Part shown: positions 23,961 through 37,984 of the stretch, piece by piece
Position numbering within the stretch: the first letter of the stretch is position 1
How the letters are laid out: every line of letters begins with the position of its first letter
DNA from: Eulemur rufifrons
Taxonomy: Eukaryota; Chordata; Mammalia; Primates; Lemuridae
Assembly: GCF_041146395.1 (NCBI RefSeq)
Contig: NC_090996.1
Location: 30,962,738-31,026,737 of the forward strand
DNA: 64,000 bases
Direction of reading: 5' to 3'
Position numbers and translations under genes: made by a program
The notes under the pieces: generated by a model
Databases searched by the model: none
What the model was told of the DNA's origin: nothing
What the model saw: only the letters and a program-made list of their open reading frames with translations

Positions 23961-24613
23961 CTAACCACTGATAGAGAGGATGCTTTGGAAGAGTTTGTTT
24001 TTTCCTTCTCCCAATGTATTTCTATTTTGAAGGTGCCTGAACCTCTCCATACATCCCCTGACTTTTATTCGTGCTAGGAAAATCTGTTTAAAAATTAATT
24101 TTCTCAAACAAACAAACCCACAGCAATGGCAAATTGCAAAATAATAGATTGGTAAAAACATACTAATGAATAAAATTATATTCAAAAGGTTGGTGTATAT
24201 GCACTTTTCTCCCCTACAACCCAGGAAAATAACTGCACTTTATTAATACAGAATAATCACATATTTACCTGCGCATGAGACACTATCAACTCACTTTTTA
24301 ATATAAAGAACATAATTATCACTGAAAAACAAAAATGTAGCAACATCATTATTTTTTTAAGCATGGATAATTTTCTTCTGGAAACTTGATAAAAATATAT
24401 ATATAAATTTTAAAAATTATATCCCCTTATACGTTTTAAACTGAACCCAATATATTTCCCACCATTTTGAAAACTGGAGGTGGTCTATAGGGAAATTCCC
24501 ACTGAAGTGTATTTTCACCATGTGCTGATTAAAACAGTGCAGTTGTTTCCCCTTATTCGTAACAAATGTTTAACAATAAGCTAAACAATTCTAAAGTGAA
24601 TTAAGTTGCTTAC

Positions 24614-24667
24614 CTTTGAGCCTCGCTCATTAAAAATAATTTCAACATCTAAGATTTTACCAAATTG
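24614..24667 (-). CDS. RBFOX1: RBFOX1 coding exon: central RRM (54 nt)
   Basis: This exon encodes 18 residues, QFGKILDVEIIFNERGSK (Q139-K156). It covers helix 1 to strand 2 of the RRM and the loop leading to RNP1. N151 and E152, which contact RNA in the family structure, are present. The acceptor is ...tttctttacag|C with a good pyrimidine tract, and the donor is AAG|gtaagc. Phase 0 at both ends means skipping would keep the frame but remove part of the RRM fold. It sits 6.6 kb downstream of the 144-nt exon and 7.2 kb upstream of the 93-nt exon in transcript direction. It is too short to show as an open frame with its own start codon and was found by matching the protein on the reverse complement. 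Confidence 0.97.
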
Positions 24668-25500
24668 CTGTAAAGAAATAAAAATATTTTATAAGCAAGA
24701 ATAGAAATGGAACAGATCATATTATGCACACTGGTAATTGTTTCCCAAGTCTGAATTATTGTTCTCTTAATATCCAAGGATATACTTTTTACATTGTTTT
24801 ATCGTTAAGTAATGTGCTTGAAACACGAGAAGATACGACCCTATGTATTTATCATGTCCTTTAAATGACATGTCCCATAAAAGGCTGGATACAAAATATT
24901 AATCAAGAGTTTAATTCTTTTTTTTAATATGTGTATGACTGTTTTCCCAGGCACTAAGCAGCTGTTTAAAAACAACTAATATACAATATACACAATGATC
25001 TTCCTGAGCTACCTCACTAGCCACTGGAACAAACGCCCTTGATGAGGTGGGGTTTTGATAATAAAATGTCCAACTGGAATAGGACGTTGATGGTTTTGGC
25101 CCCTAGCTCACATGAACACTAGGAGCAGCCAGATCCCATGAGACAAGTAAAGACCAAACATAAAAGCAAGCTCCACTCCCAGGCACCCATCCTAATCAAG
25201 ATATCAGCACAGTTGATATAATTCTTCATATTGTTAAATGAACACATAGGTTTTCGACAATTAGCACAAATAGGCTCTACAAAAAGTGCAGAAAGAAAGA
25301 TTTGGGTTATAAATACATTGGATAGCCAAATGAAATACTGACACCCAGTTCAGTATTTGAAAATTTGAAATTGGAATTTGAAATTTGAAAATTCAAATTT
25401 GAAAATTTTCTGGGTAAGTATATCCCATGCGATATTGGGGACATACTTAATAAATGCTTCTCATTTATCTGAACTTCAAATTCAACTATTTTGTCTCATA

Positions 25501-25539
25501 CACACACACACACACACACACACACATTTTTTTTTTTTT
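25501..25539. repeat. (CA)13 microsatellite followed by T13
   Basis: A perfect ca repeat from 25501 to 25526 runs straight into 13 T. Likely length-polymorphic. Confidence 0.95.
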
Positions 25540-25601
25540 AATTTGGTGAATCTGGTAGTCCTAATGAGAAATACACATTAAGGAATTCTTGATGCACATT
25601 T

Positions 25602-25631
25602 AAAAAAAAAAAAAGAGAGAGAGAGAGAGAA
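25602..25631. repeat. A13 run followed by (GA)n
   Basis: A poly-A run is immediately followed by nine ga units, then atgtgg. Confidence 0.9.
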
Positions 25632-28359
25632 TGTGGTCTCTGAAACTATAAGTATCTGATAACCCAAAATGCTTTTCCTCTGATTTTGGAATCCTTTCGG
25701 TTTTCTTAGGTCACGTGAAGTCGCCTGGGCATTTCTCGAGTACGGTTTACACTACGTAAGTGCAGGTGGGAGGGGTGAAGGGCAATCCTACACCATGGCC
25801 CAGAGTAGAATAAAATGGGAATTTTACTTCAATGTGGAATGAGAGCAGATGCCTGTTTTAGTGGCTGAAAATCAAACAGAACTGATAAAGAAATACTTCC
25901 ATCCTTGTTTTTGTCTGTTTTGTTTTGAGCTTTCCTATCACTCCATTTGCTTTCGCATTTTGGATTTTATTTGCATTTGTTATTACCCTAGGAGATTCTG
26001 TTTTCTGTGTCTGTCCCCCAGGTGGAAATCATCAAGCATGCCTTTCTGGGGCAGAGGGCAGTGGGACTGTGGTGAGAGGTGGGGCAAGAATAAAAAAGGG
26101 GATCAACAATTAGAATGCAGAGAAGTGGGTGCGGCTCCCTGACCAAAGTGCTTCAGTCATGGACTATCGAGAGACCCGAGAGTGAACGTCAACAGGGTCC
26201 TGCTGACATTTAAGAAAAAAATCATTTGGAACATACAGAGGCTATCCTATGAGACATACAAAGACACCTACCTTCCTTAGAAATAAAGAAAAAAATACGT
26301 ATACGTCAGTTGAATACAAACAGCCCAAAACCTTGCAATGAAAACAGTTCTGACCATGGGATAAAGGAACCCAAAGCTTGTCATTCTGTGCCTGAGAAGT
26401 GTGTCCATTCCCCAGGATGTGTATGCTACCCAGCCAGGACATTGCAGACTTGTATTCTTTCTTGCTGAGCAGACGTACTAGTACTTCTTTACTTCATAGA
26501 GAAGTAGAAAGAGAGGAAGAAACCAAGATGAGGACGTTCAGAGGGAGAGATAAAGGAACTCGTTGCTAGCATGTGCAGTGGAAAGACCAAGACACGTGCA
26601 GCCAACTTACCCTGCAATTTGTGGACACCCAAATATTCTTTTGGTCAAGAGGCTATTCTTTCATAGAACATTTTCAGTGCCCTAGTTTGGGACAGAAAAT
26701 AAAGAACTAAAAACCAGAGGAAGAAAACGTTCAGATTTGGGAAATGAAAGATATGCTGCTCAAAAGCGAACTGAATTTCATAGTAAGGCATCCTCCAGCC
26801 GTGTGAACTCCTCGGAAGCAGTCCTTCTGATACAACCACCTTAGAAGATTCAGTCCACACAGACACTGTCCTATTTGTTTCAGGCAGAAGAGCCTAAAAG
26901 CACGTACATTTACAGAAAGGGAAGCTCGAAAAGAACTTCTTCCAAAACCACAATGCAAATGTCATCTGCGAAACATCCTCTAAACAGTCAACACAGAAAC
27001 ATTTCCTTTAAAATAAGCTCTGGATGGGACAGAACCAATCAAAAAGCAATCTGAGCATGTGTCATTCCCTAAATTTAGGAAACAATGACACCATCTGCCC
27101 TGAAATGGTCTCAAAGTTTGCTTCCTTGGCAGTTGCCATGAGGTTGATCGTTCTCAAAGCCAGGGAAACGAGCCCTAAGAAGAATGCTGATGTCAGCTCC
27201 ATTTCCAAGACAGTTGTGTCCTATATTTATAGTATCAACAGTGTAATTGGGAAGTTTGGTACTAATGATGTAAACACAGCTGGCACATTTTCAATTTAAA
27301 TAGACACGACTCATCTGCAGACATAACCAGCATTTGTTTGCGCAACAGAAAGGCTCGGCAGCGTTCAACAACGCCTCGAATGCACACAAGGTGTCTCGAT
27401 AGCTGTATCAGGAGCGGAATCCAGAAGCTTAGGGGCACGCGCTTGGGCAAATATGTACCCAGCGTTTTGAGACATTCTCAGATCAAATAATATCGCGCTG
27501 AAAAACTGCGAGGGATGTTCGACGGACACAGCATAAAACATGAAAGTAAAGGTTAGTTCAAAGAGTGTGTGTAGAGACTAAGGAAAGGCATCATCCCAGT
27601 TTTTCTTCATGTTGGCTTCATGTTTGGAATGCAGAAACTGGAGGCACCGTGCCGCATCCCCCAAAACTGGCCTCACTGCTTGTAACATCATGGCAGAATG
27701 AACTTTGCGATACCATTGCAGGTACAGGCAGGCCCATCTCTATTTTATTACTAAGGAATGATCATGAAAGCTTCTTTCACATATGCTGAGAGTCATGTGA
27801 TCTGGTTTTTTTTGGATAATCAAAAGAGGCTTGAGTAGATCATTTGCCTGTCCAGAGAGTCTGTATCTAGATAATAAAATCAAGGATGCTTTTTTTTTTT
27901 TGGGCAAATTTGTGACTTATAGTCATTGAGAAACTGTTTCTGAAAACCAGTCTATGATGGCATGTGTTGTATCAGCAGTCTAGATGTAGTCTAACCTACT
28001 TCTTTCACCCCAAATGCAGAACTATTTCAATATTCAATGTTGCGTTAAACTAAACATGCTATTGAAGAGCAATACATTGCAATTAATTTGGTGGGGATCC
28101 ATATATTCCTTTCTTGGGATCAATCAAGAATTCAAAGGAAAAGGAAATGCATGTTCATGCTCATGAGGAAGAGCTCAAGGAGAAAGTATAGCCAGGGCCA
28201 GAACTGACATCCTTTCTGGGGAGACGTCCAAGGATGAAAGCTACTGATAATATAATAGATCTATTCACTCACACCCCAATGGGTTTTAAAAAGTCTCTGG
28301 CTTCTGCTTTGAATGTTATAGCCACATAACCTCTTGCCCAAGGAATGTTCCACATTAGG

Positions 28360-28398
28360 ACAAAAAAAGAAAAGAAAGAAAAAGAAAAAGAAAGAAAT
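28360..28398. repeat. AAAG/GAAA purine repeat
   Basis: aaaaaaagaaaagaaagaaa followed by aagaaaaagaaagaaa. A short low-complexity tract. Confidence 0.85.
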
Positions 28399-31221
28399 CT
28401 AAGATGAACTAGAAGATTCAATGTGACACATCGGAGTAAGTACTTCCAAAGAGAAGAAAATGAAAAATCTGAAGCACACGGTGGAAGAAAGGGCACCAGG
28501 TTTTCAGTCCCAACCAAGAGGTGCTGAAACCACAAATCAAAAATCAAATGTGAGACACCTGCAGGAAACATGGGGCATGCGGCCCTGTGCAAACGTCATG
28601 GTCGAATTGTTAGTGGTTACAGAAGTTGTTATGAGCACGGCCAAGTTTTAGGAAGTTGGAAAAAGGAGCTTGCTTTTCTTGTTTTGCTTTTGACTTTGAA
28701 ATTCCATGCCCATGTGTAACAGAAGAGACAAAGGGAAAAAAAAAAAAAAAAAAACACAAGGATCTTTGAAAGTGTTTCTCTCTGTAATCGTCCTCGTTGT
28801 AACCCCTGCCACTGTGAGGACACAAAGGCAGAATATAGCACTAAAAGGAGAGAAGATGTCTCATATGTCCAGATGATTTGAGAAACACCTAATTGGAATT
28901 AAAACGGAGTTTCCTACAGTAACAATGACCTGAAAGAGGAAACCATGTTAAATTCCCTAATCTCCAGCGGTGGGGAGCCACTGAGAATGTTTACAGGTGC
29001 CGTACAATGGGATTCCTGCCGCTGGATGTATCAGAGAAAAAGATGCCTTTGCAGCCACCCATAGTGCACCAGGAAGCACAGATTTTTAGTGTTTAAATTC
29101 CATTTCTTTAGAATGGTGGTTGTAAACCAAGAAGACCTGCGAGTCGCTACAAGGGGTCCATGAATCTGTATATGCCTGATAATTTCTATAGACAAAACTC
29201 ACAGAAAAAAAATCGAGGAGACTTTTAAAAATGGACACAGATGCTATCTGTGATGAACAAAATTAATTTTTGTGCTACTGAATGTGTGCTGTAGTCTCTT
29301 AATTGATACGTATTAAGTGTAGGTGTCATCGTGTCAAATCAACATCTTGTCAGTTGCTTGAAAAACTTGACTTTATAAAAAAAAAAAAAAGTGCTCTGAA
29401 ACCAGTAGATTTTGAACAAAGTTTGATATTGGATAGTACAATCTTATGGAAAGATCTTGCTCCGTGCCATCTGCCCCTGGCCCTAAAAAGAATAGATAGG
29501 TTCACGTATTAATGCAAGCAGGGTCCCTTCCCTGTGATCCCTAGCTGTGAATATTTTGAATATCTCTCTCTGCCTTAGCGTTGCAGCCTGCGGTAACTTT
29601 CAAGATAACCAAGAAGGCCAAGGCGGGAAGAACACCCCTTAGGGGTGGGAGCTGGGGTGAGCTGCAGTGAGCGACACCATGAAACAGTGCCGAGACGGTC
29701 ATTAAGGGAACCGAATTCAAAGCCAACATCACAGTGGCTCTTGATGCAAAAAGATAGACTGAGCAGCGAGACGTCTTCCTAACCTGACATGGCAAAGAGA
29801 ATATGACTCCTCTGGCTGCCCATCATTCAAACCTGGTCTTACTGCTTCACACGCACTTAACCTCGACTCTCACTTTGAATGCTCTGCACTTTTCAAAGTC
29901 ATCTTTGACCTGAAAGTGCCCGAGGGTATCTCTGTTCTGCAAGAGTTGGAGGGCTCAACTCAAGGTTATTACTAAATGAGAGAGATAAAAGTGCAAAAGT
30001 TGACCTTTTCCTCTGAAATGTCAGGATTCAAGTGTGGGTATCTTTTAAATAGTAGGATGCTTGTTCTGCCTTTGTGTCAGATGCATACTTGATAAGCATC
30101 AGGTGAATAAAAGAAATAAAAGGTGCAAGCTAATCCCCAAATCACAGAGCCCTTGAGGAATGAACCAGAGCTCCCCTTTTAATGTGGAGAATGATACCAA
30201 CTGTGCTCAAAACGAGACATTCAACTTGGGCGTCTTCTGATTCCTTTTCAAATATTTGCATCTATCCACAAACTCTTCAAACAAGAGTCTCCGAGCTGCC
30301 CACCTTTGCTCTAAGTCGAATGTTAAGGATGTAGTTCTTTTCATTGAATCCACAGACACTTGCTGTCATTGCCAGGATGTCACGGACAAACGAACTGACT
30401 ACAGTTGCAAAAAAGAATGACATCCAAACCCTGTCAAAGCTTTGCCCTTGGGTGGAACTGAGCCCAAGATAATGGTAAACTCATCCCTTCCCAGAGTGGA
30501 CGGTGAACATATCTTCCAGAAAAAGAATCAGGGTCACGGTGACCAATAAAGAAGCAAAGCTATCATTTTCTCTGGGTGGGTAGTGGCTTCTGGTTTGCTC
30601 TGTGTTTCACCACGTTGCCTGGGCAAGGCTGCCCTTTGTGGACGTAATAATATATATAATTGATATATGATCACAGTAAGTATCTGTGAACCTTGTCACT
30701 GATTCCAGGAGAACACATACTGCAGGAATCGAGTCAGACTTAGAAATCAGTAGCTTTTTTTTTGCTGTTATTTTGTTTTGTTTTTCTTAAACTAAGCTTT
30801 ATGCAGAACCAGTTACACTCTGCAGCTGCATCTGAAATCCTAATGCGCAGTGCCTGGGACAGAGGAGGGAATGCGGGAACGTGGCATGAGTCACTCTCCC
30901 GGGCAACGTGATAACCGCAACAGAGAACAGGACCGAGAGGGCTCATAACGTCTATGTGAGCTACGACACAGCGTCCCGGGACACTGGATTTGGGATCATC
31001 AAGGGGCTTGTTCCAACAGTGCGTAATCTAGGAGTTTAATTGTATGTGACATTCCAGTTACTTATTACAGGAAGACCGCTGGGCAAAGTGGAAACACGGT
31101 GAGCGTCTGCGAAGAAATTTATGCTAAAACCATAACGAGTTTCTAGCCACAATGTACCCACAGACGGCCTCCCCCCTTCACGTGAACATCTCACCTTAGT
31201 ACTGCCAACACCAAAAACTTA

Positions 31222-31428
<207 letters not shown>

Positions 31429-31559
31429 CTAAAAGAACAAAGGGAAAGCAAAGAGGCTCTCAGTGGACCCAAGTGCTGTGCTCCAATGTGCTTTTGCTTC
31501 CCCTAAAGGGCAGGAAAATGCCAAAAGGATAAGGGGCAGGAAGGAACTGCTGAGTCATT

Positions 31560-31750
31560 CATTCATTCCACTGCCCAGGATGGATCTGGGCTTCGGCAGT
31601 GACCAAAACAGACAAAACCCCCACCCTATGGAACCTAAGTCTCATGGAGGAAAGACAGACAATAGAACAATTGATAAACATATCGAGTTGGAGGAAGGAG
31701 AAAAGCACTATAGGGAAACATAAAACAAGGTGAGGGGATTGGGAGGGGCT
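31560..31750 (+). repeat. L2 LINE 3' relic
   Basis: 'cagtgaccaaaacagacaaa', 'ccccaccctatggaacctaa', 'aaagacagacaatagaacaa' and 'agcactatagggaaacataa' follow the sense L2 3' end. It starts about 130 bp upstream of the 144-nt exon. Confidence 0.8.
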
Positions 31751-31989
31751 GGGGTGGGGCGTGGAGAGTGAAAACCTCACAAAGGAGAAATAATCACTAA
31801 AAATAGGAGAGCATGGATTCCTTCACTGATAGAGTTCAGAATCTTAGGGTATGCCCGCATAATTGTTCAGGCTGTACATATAAAATATGAATAAATGCAG
31901 TAAAACAATTTTGAAAAGGCTGTTTGATATTCTGCAGTCCAAGTGACCAGCTGACGGACTTATTCTTTGTAAAGTTCTAAAGTTTAAAT

Positions 31990-32180
31990 TACTTAGCTGT
32001 ACAAAACTGTGCTGTCCACTGCAGTTGACCACATGTGGCTATTTAAATGTAAGTGAATTAAAATTAAATAAAACCTAACAATTTGATTGCATTAGCTGCA
32101 TTTCAAGTGCTCAAGAGCCACAGGCTTCCATTTTGGACAACACAGATATAGAACATTCCCCTCTTTGCAGAAAATTCTAT
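31990..32180 (-). mobile_element. MER3-like hAT relic
   Basis: Both ends carry the paired 'gctgtcca... / ...ttggacaacac' motifs, with 'ccacatgtggctatttaaat' on the left and 'catttcaagtgctcaagagc' on the right. The name is from memory and could be a sister family. Confidence 0.65.
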
Positions 32181-33139
32181 TGTACTATATTGGTATAGAC
32201 ATGACATTATCAGCATAATCCATTGCTCCACCGCCTCCCCCCACCACATAAGCCTGGATGACCTGACATTACGTTGACGCCCATATAAAGGCAAGAACTA
32301 GGAGAAAAGTCACAGTAATATCTTGTGTCATTATAGCCATTGCCATAATCTCAGGTCTAGAGTTTTAACATTTCAGAGACACTTCGGATACTTTCTTTGC
32401 AATTAGCATGTGCTCCCTCTAGGTGGCAGTAGACGCCACCATCATCAGGTACCTGCTTCTTTGCAACTATGACGGAAAACCAATGTGTAAACCCATCAAA
32501 TTTATGAGCAAGGAATTGTCCTCACCTATTTATAAGCAATTTAGAAGCATACCACTTGGACAAAACTATCAATGTAGTCATCCAGGTATAAAATAATAAT
32601 GACTTAGAGAAGATGACAATCTTACAAAGAAACACCAAAATAACATGGGCATAATTAGCAATTTTCTCATCAACCATGGTATCTGCTGGACGATTTCACT
32701 TGCATTCTCCTTCATGACACACCTAAATTGCATTTTGAAGTCGAGACCTCCCAGTGGCTGGCACACCATTCTTCCAAGCTGATGTGATATCAAAAGTTCC
32801 CCCTCCCCCAATGATTTCTTCAACTTTCCAGGGCACTGCCATCACGACAACACAACGATGTACTTACTTATTTTGCATGTACTGTTGGAGTCAATAGGAA
32901 GGAGGATGGTGATAATTTTCTTAACTGGAACATTAGAAATAGTAAGGGTTCACGCCTTATAAGGGTTTGTAAAGACCGAACACAATAATGTGTGCCAACG
33001 TGACTGAGTCCTTGGCCCGTGGTATATATTCAATAAATGGAAAGTAATGAAATTTTTTAGAATGACAATGATTTAAACAAAATGTCAAAAGAGTAAACAT
33101 CTCTTGGGAAACATAAAGGAAAGACTCTCTTTTGCTTAT

Positions 33140-33650
33140 TAAACACACCTTTACTGAGCAACTACTATGTGCTGGACACATAAGTCAGTCCTGCCAATCA
33201 CATGCAGTTCCCAGCTTGCTGAAAGTCTGAGAGGCAGATAAAGACAATTATAATACAGATGGTTAAATGGTGGAATGAGAATGAATCATCAAGGGTTGAG
33301 TAACCTTAAATCAGGGACTCACAGCACAGCTGGAGGTTCAGCAGGGCTTGCCTTTTATGGAGGTTAAGTTTTAAGTGGGAGACGTCTAAGAGGAGAGATG
33401 AAAGGGACTGATGCTGTATCGAGAGAGAGCAAAAGCATGTGCGAAGGTGCAGAGATGTGAAATAGTGTTCTGGATTCAGGGAAGTGCACGTGGACTTCAG
33501 AGGGGGGTATGGATGAAGGAAGGGCAGGAGAACAGCTACAGAGGTAGGCAGAGGGTGGGGTCAAAGGGCCCTGTCTGCAAGAGTCTGAATTTCATCCTAA
33601 AAGCTATAAGGAGCCATTTAACTATCATGGCAAGGTATGATGTGACCAGC
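33140..33650 (+). repeat. L2 LINE relic, long
   Basis: It begins 'tttactgagcaactactatg', continues with 'ggagacgtctaagaggagag', 'gcatgtgcgaaggtgcagag' and 'gggccctgtctgcaagagtc', and ends 'tataaggagccatttaacta' and 'gtatgatgtgacc'. This is the standard order of sense L2 3' blocks. Confidence 0.8.
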
Positions 33651-34559
33651 TTGCGACACAAATGATAAATGTCTGTGTAATAGCCAGCTGACTCACTGAC
33701 TGACCAAACAAATGAATTATCAGTGCAATGAATGAATAAGTGAACAATCAACTCTGCCCCGTTCAAGTGATACTCAAAGAACAATAATTGTAACACTGAG
33801 ACCCAAACAGAGCAAAAACCATGTTTTCTCCCCTGGGAATATGAGGTTTCATTCCATTGTCCATGACAGAGAAATCATGAGATTGTCACTTTCCAAAGGG
33901 GTAAGGGGTTTTAGTACTCTACCACAAGACTCTGAGTTTGCAGTAATATCGGCTAAGACCCCTAAGCTTCCAGTCCATTTTTTTCCATCCTGTTAGAAGT
34001 TCCCATTTAAATGTAAAATTAAAACGAGCTCCTTCTCATCCCAAGAAAGAGACTTAGATTTGGATTTGTGCACAACTGCTGGATGTTTCAGTTTAATAAA
34101 CCTAATTAGGAATTACAGAGATTATGATTAAACATATTAAATGATTAATAGCATTATGCTGCTCATGTGAAAATTAAAATTAATCATCTCTAGTCAAACA
34201 GGACTTTGGAGAAATCTTTGCGTTGTTTCCTTTGATAAAAACATACATCGCTCAATTAATCATTTTGTCGTGTACGCATATATACAAATGCCCGCAAATC
34301 GTTATGTAGGAATACCTGTGTGTTAGCAATAATCTTTAAAGAAAACACGTAAAATAAAACAGTAAAATCAAGTATGTTTCAGCTCATCGTGGGTGTATGA
34401 AAAGGGGAGAAGAGGAGTGTTAGAATGCAGAGGTTGAGAAAGAGCAACAGGAAAAAAAGAAAACCTCTTCCAGTCTTCCACACTGAGCATGTGTTTATAT
34501 GGTGAGATGCAACACAAAGGACCAGGGTCTTTGAATCACACAGATGTGTGTGTGTGAGC

Positions 34560-34700
34560 TCATCTCTGTTATGTGCTGATCACAGGCAGGTCATTTTTAC
34601 CTCTCTGAGCCTCAGTTGACTCATCCATCAAAGGACGATAATGGTACCAAACTCACAGGAGTGTAGTGAGGACAAAACGCAGCAGCAGGTGTAGAAGCAG
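34560..34700 (+). repeat. MIR SINE relic
   Basis: 'tgctgatcacaggcaggtca', 'tacctctctgagcctcagtt' and 'ctcatccatcaaaggacgat' are MIR core to 3' region. Confidence 0.75.
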
Positions 34701-34839
34701 TTCCCACCGAGCCTGCAGCATGTTGGGGGTTGGACTTAAGAGAGACATCATTACCCTTCCATGGAATGTGAGATCTTTCTCCTTCCCTTTTTCTGGCACC
34801 TTTTAGGGGAAAACATACTTACTACAAATATGTGTTTCG

Positions 34840-35020
34840 TGTCTCTGTATCAGTTTCTTGACAAATGACCACCAACTTGGTGGCTGAAAGCGACGGAACC
34901 TTATTCTCTTGTAGCCGTGGGGGCCAGAAATCTACATTGTTTCCCACATTTATTCACAGTTTATAGACGTTAGGACATGCACATTTCTTTTGGAGGTCAC
35001 TGTTCAATCTACTATGGTCC
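34840..35020 (-). mobile_element. ERVL-MaLR LTR remnant
   Basis: The plus strand shows the reverse of an MLT1-type LTR end ('tatcagtttcttgacaaatg', 'accaacttggtggctgaaag'). After a large internal loss comes 'ttaggacatgcacatttctt' and 'ctgttcaatctactatgg'. No viral genes. Confidence 0.6.
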
Positions 35021-35634
35021 CCCACTAAACAAACAAACAAACAGTGCATGTCATAGCTGCTATCATGGAGGAGAGGCACTTTCTGTCACTTCAGGTCGAA
35101 TGAGACTCTCAGGATGACTGGCCTCAAACCAGGTCCAGAAGGGAGAACGTCCCTTGCAGGCTCCCAGCTGTCAACAGGTGTCACTCTAATGAGGTCCCCT
35201 ACAGAGAGGAGACTTGAGTCATCCGATCGCCAGCCCAGTCTCCCCGACTGCCTTTCTGGACTTGTCCCTGGATGCAAGGACCCCCCTCAGCCCGGCTGGG
35301 ACACCTCTCCAGCCTCCTGAAAGGTCACAGCACTCAGGGACAAGGACCCTGCTGGCACGTTCCCTGTGCCGACCAGCGTGCCTCACACAAATCGTTAAGT
35401 CATCGCCGCATCCCTGAGAGCTTCGTTGAAGCTTACGGCCAAAGCACAGAGTGAAATTTCTAAGGAAAAAATAAAAAAAAAATGTGAAAAAGCTAGGAAA
35501 CCTGCTCACAGAACCCAGCATCTAGAATGTCCATTCCTGAAGGGCTGTGACCACTGGATCTGTAGTTAAATTCCCCAAAACTGAAGCATGTCAAGGTGGA
35601 GTGGGAATTCACTGCTGAAAGAACTCTTTGGTTT

Positions 35635-35840
35635 TTAATTTCAGAATATTACGGGGGTACAAACGTTTTGGTTATGTAAATTGCTTTTGTACCATTTCAG
35701 TCAAAGTCACGTGTGTCCATCCTCAAGACAGTGTGCACTGTAGCCATGAGGTGTGAATTTACTCATCCCCTCCCTCCCTTTCTCACCTGCCTGACATCCA
35801 GTGAATGTTCATTTATCTGTGTCTGATATTTTGTAAATTT
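35635..35840 (-). mobile_element. L1 3' UTR fragment, strepsirrhine/primate type, older copy
   Basis: 'tttcagaatattacgggggt' and 'acaaacgttttggttatgta' open the same antisense 3' UTR as at 14055, followed by a 'tgtgaatttactcatcccct' block. More diverged and truncated in the UTR. Confidence 0.8.
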
Positions 35841-36069
35841 ACTTTTGCTTTCAAGTGAGACCCACCTGGATTTGGAAATGCACTTCACGGCCGCACTGGG
35901 GAGATGAGAAAGTGGGACATAGAAACCCAGCAAACGAATACCGGCCCATTCACTCAGAGACTGCAGGACATCGAGCACATCTGGAAGACTAAGGATCTTA
36001 GAGGTGCACGGTCGAGAGGCCAGGACATCCCCCTCTCAGGAGCCTCTAAACCAGACCCTCCTCGTGGTC

Positions 36070-36440
36070 TCTGAGGCTCAGTGTGTCCGGCCTTTGCCAC
36101 CCCATCTTCATAGGTCTCTTTGCTTTTCCCTCAACCCACTCTGCAGGCTCCCTCCTCAGTCTTCGTACTTCTTATTCCATCTGCCCGGAAGGCTCTGTCC
36201 CCAGACGCTCTGTGGTTTGCCCTCTTGCCAATTCCCTCCCTGTCCAGGTATCGCCATCGGAGCAACTTTCTCCGGCTTCATTATCTACGACAGCCTGCAC
36301 CGCACCTGCCTTCCCTGCCTTCCATGCCGGCCGATTTCATCGCAGCACACACCCCTTCTTGCCCTTGTGTCATCTGCTCTGCTAATTTGCATATTGCCTG
36401 TCTTTGCCACCAGAATGTAACTGACTCCATGAGAGCAGAG
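36070..36440 (-). repeat. L2 LINE relic
   Basis: C/T-rich reverse-L2 layout: 'cttattccatctgcccggaa', 'ccaggtatcgccatcggagc', 'tgccaccagaatgtaactga', 'ctccatgagagcagagatgg'. Three overlapping plus-strand open frames here (up to 165 residues) arise because the antisense L2 lacks stops, not because they code. Confidence 0.75.
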
Positions 36441-37609
36441 ATGGTGGCTTTTCTGTTCGCCGTCTTTCCCCTACCACCAGAGCGGGCTCTCTCAACACCG
36501 ACGCCGCTGATGGTTTGGGCTGGTCCCCTCTTTGCTGTGGGAGCCCAGCCCGTGCACTACTGGGTGTTCAGCAGCACCCTGGCCTTCACTTGCTGGATGT
36601 CAGGAGCCTTCTCCTGAGTGAGAGCAATCAAAAGTAGCTTCTGGGATTCAAATGCTCCCATTTGAATGGGAGGCAAAGTTGCGCCAATGGGAACTGCTGA
36701 GCTGGAGCACATGGTAAGTTCTCAGTAAATATCCACGGCAGAAATGACTGGGCCTGGATTTGCTGTGAGTGAGCCGCAACACAGCTAACTTCATGTCTCC
36801 TGGTCTCGGTTTGCATCTGCACTGATGTGATAAATGCATACCTGTCCTGGACCCTTTGGAGTGGGATAATGGCATCCAGGTCTTCGTGAACTGTTAAGTC
36901 ACATGCATAAAGAGGGAGCATTATAATTATCATTGTTAACGGTATTAATGACCATCAGCTTGTGTTTGTTTTTTCAAGTCCATGGCTGTGTACGACTCCG
37001 AAATGCAGCCTCCCCGTCTCGCAGGAAAGGCTGCGGGATCCTACACGGAAAGAAAGTCCATTAACCTCAAGAGGTGGGTTCCCAGGCAGTGCTTGGCAGA
37101 AGTTCCGAAATAAGCTCATTAGGACCACCACGCCAGCTTCTGCTCCGGCCCAGCGGGAAGGCCCTATTAGGAGGTGGGATATTTGCCGCAGAATTTTTCT
37201 TAATAAACAAACTCCCCAGGTATCGGAGCAGGTTATAAATGTTAAGAAAACACCACTGGCACTTTAATCTCCTGAAGATCACTTAGCGCTTCCACAAAGA
37301 CCTTAATAAAGAACCACGGGGCTCCTCTGCTATAATCGTTCCTAATTCAATGAGTAGCTCTGAGCAACTCAAGACTAATCCCGGTGAAATTGGATTCTGA
37401 TATCGACCAATCCAGGGATGACTATTTGAGAGAAAATGCATAGCCGTGTAGAAATCCGTGCCTTTCAGATTTTGACCCCACCCCACGGTGTCCCCTCTCT
37501 GAGCCCGTGTAGGTGGACGCTACTGAGTCCACCTGTGGGGCATCTTCTGGTGGTGACCAGGTGACTGGGAGGAAAAGCACAGGTAAGGGATATTTAAGGC
37601 TAGACACCT

Positions 37610-37740
37610 TCGAGTTAAAACCCTAGTTCCATCGCTTCCTAACCCAGCTACTTGCATCCTTCTGAACCTCCGTCTCCTCTCTTGCAAGCTAAGATGAAAT
37701 GTTCCCATCACAGGGCTGTCTGTGGGCACAGGGAGCTGCT
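37610..37740 (+). repeat. MIR SINE relic
   Basis: 'gttaaaaccctagttccatc', 'gcttcctaacccagctactt' and 'ctgaacctccgtctcctctc' fit a diverged MIR. Confidence 0.65.
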
Positions 37741-37984
37741 GGCAGCCTTCACTCAGCCAGGGACGGGCGAGTGGAATGTGGAAGACGCAGGCTTGGGGGA
37801 TACACCATGAAGCTGTCAGCGGAAATCAGCCAACAGAGAGAAATTAGAGATTTCAAAGCACAGTGCTGAGGGGAGGGAGAGGGCAACAATTAGAAATAAA
37901 ATAAGAACTATACCAAATTACATTTGATGGAAGTTGAGAACACATGTACTCATAACACAGCACTACCCAGAGTTCAAGGATGCT

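Noticed and set aside
36004..36617. Three overlapping plus-strand open frames of 100-165 residues
   Set aside because: They lie over an antisense L2 relic, have no domain or periodicity of real coding sequence, and overlap each other in different frames.
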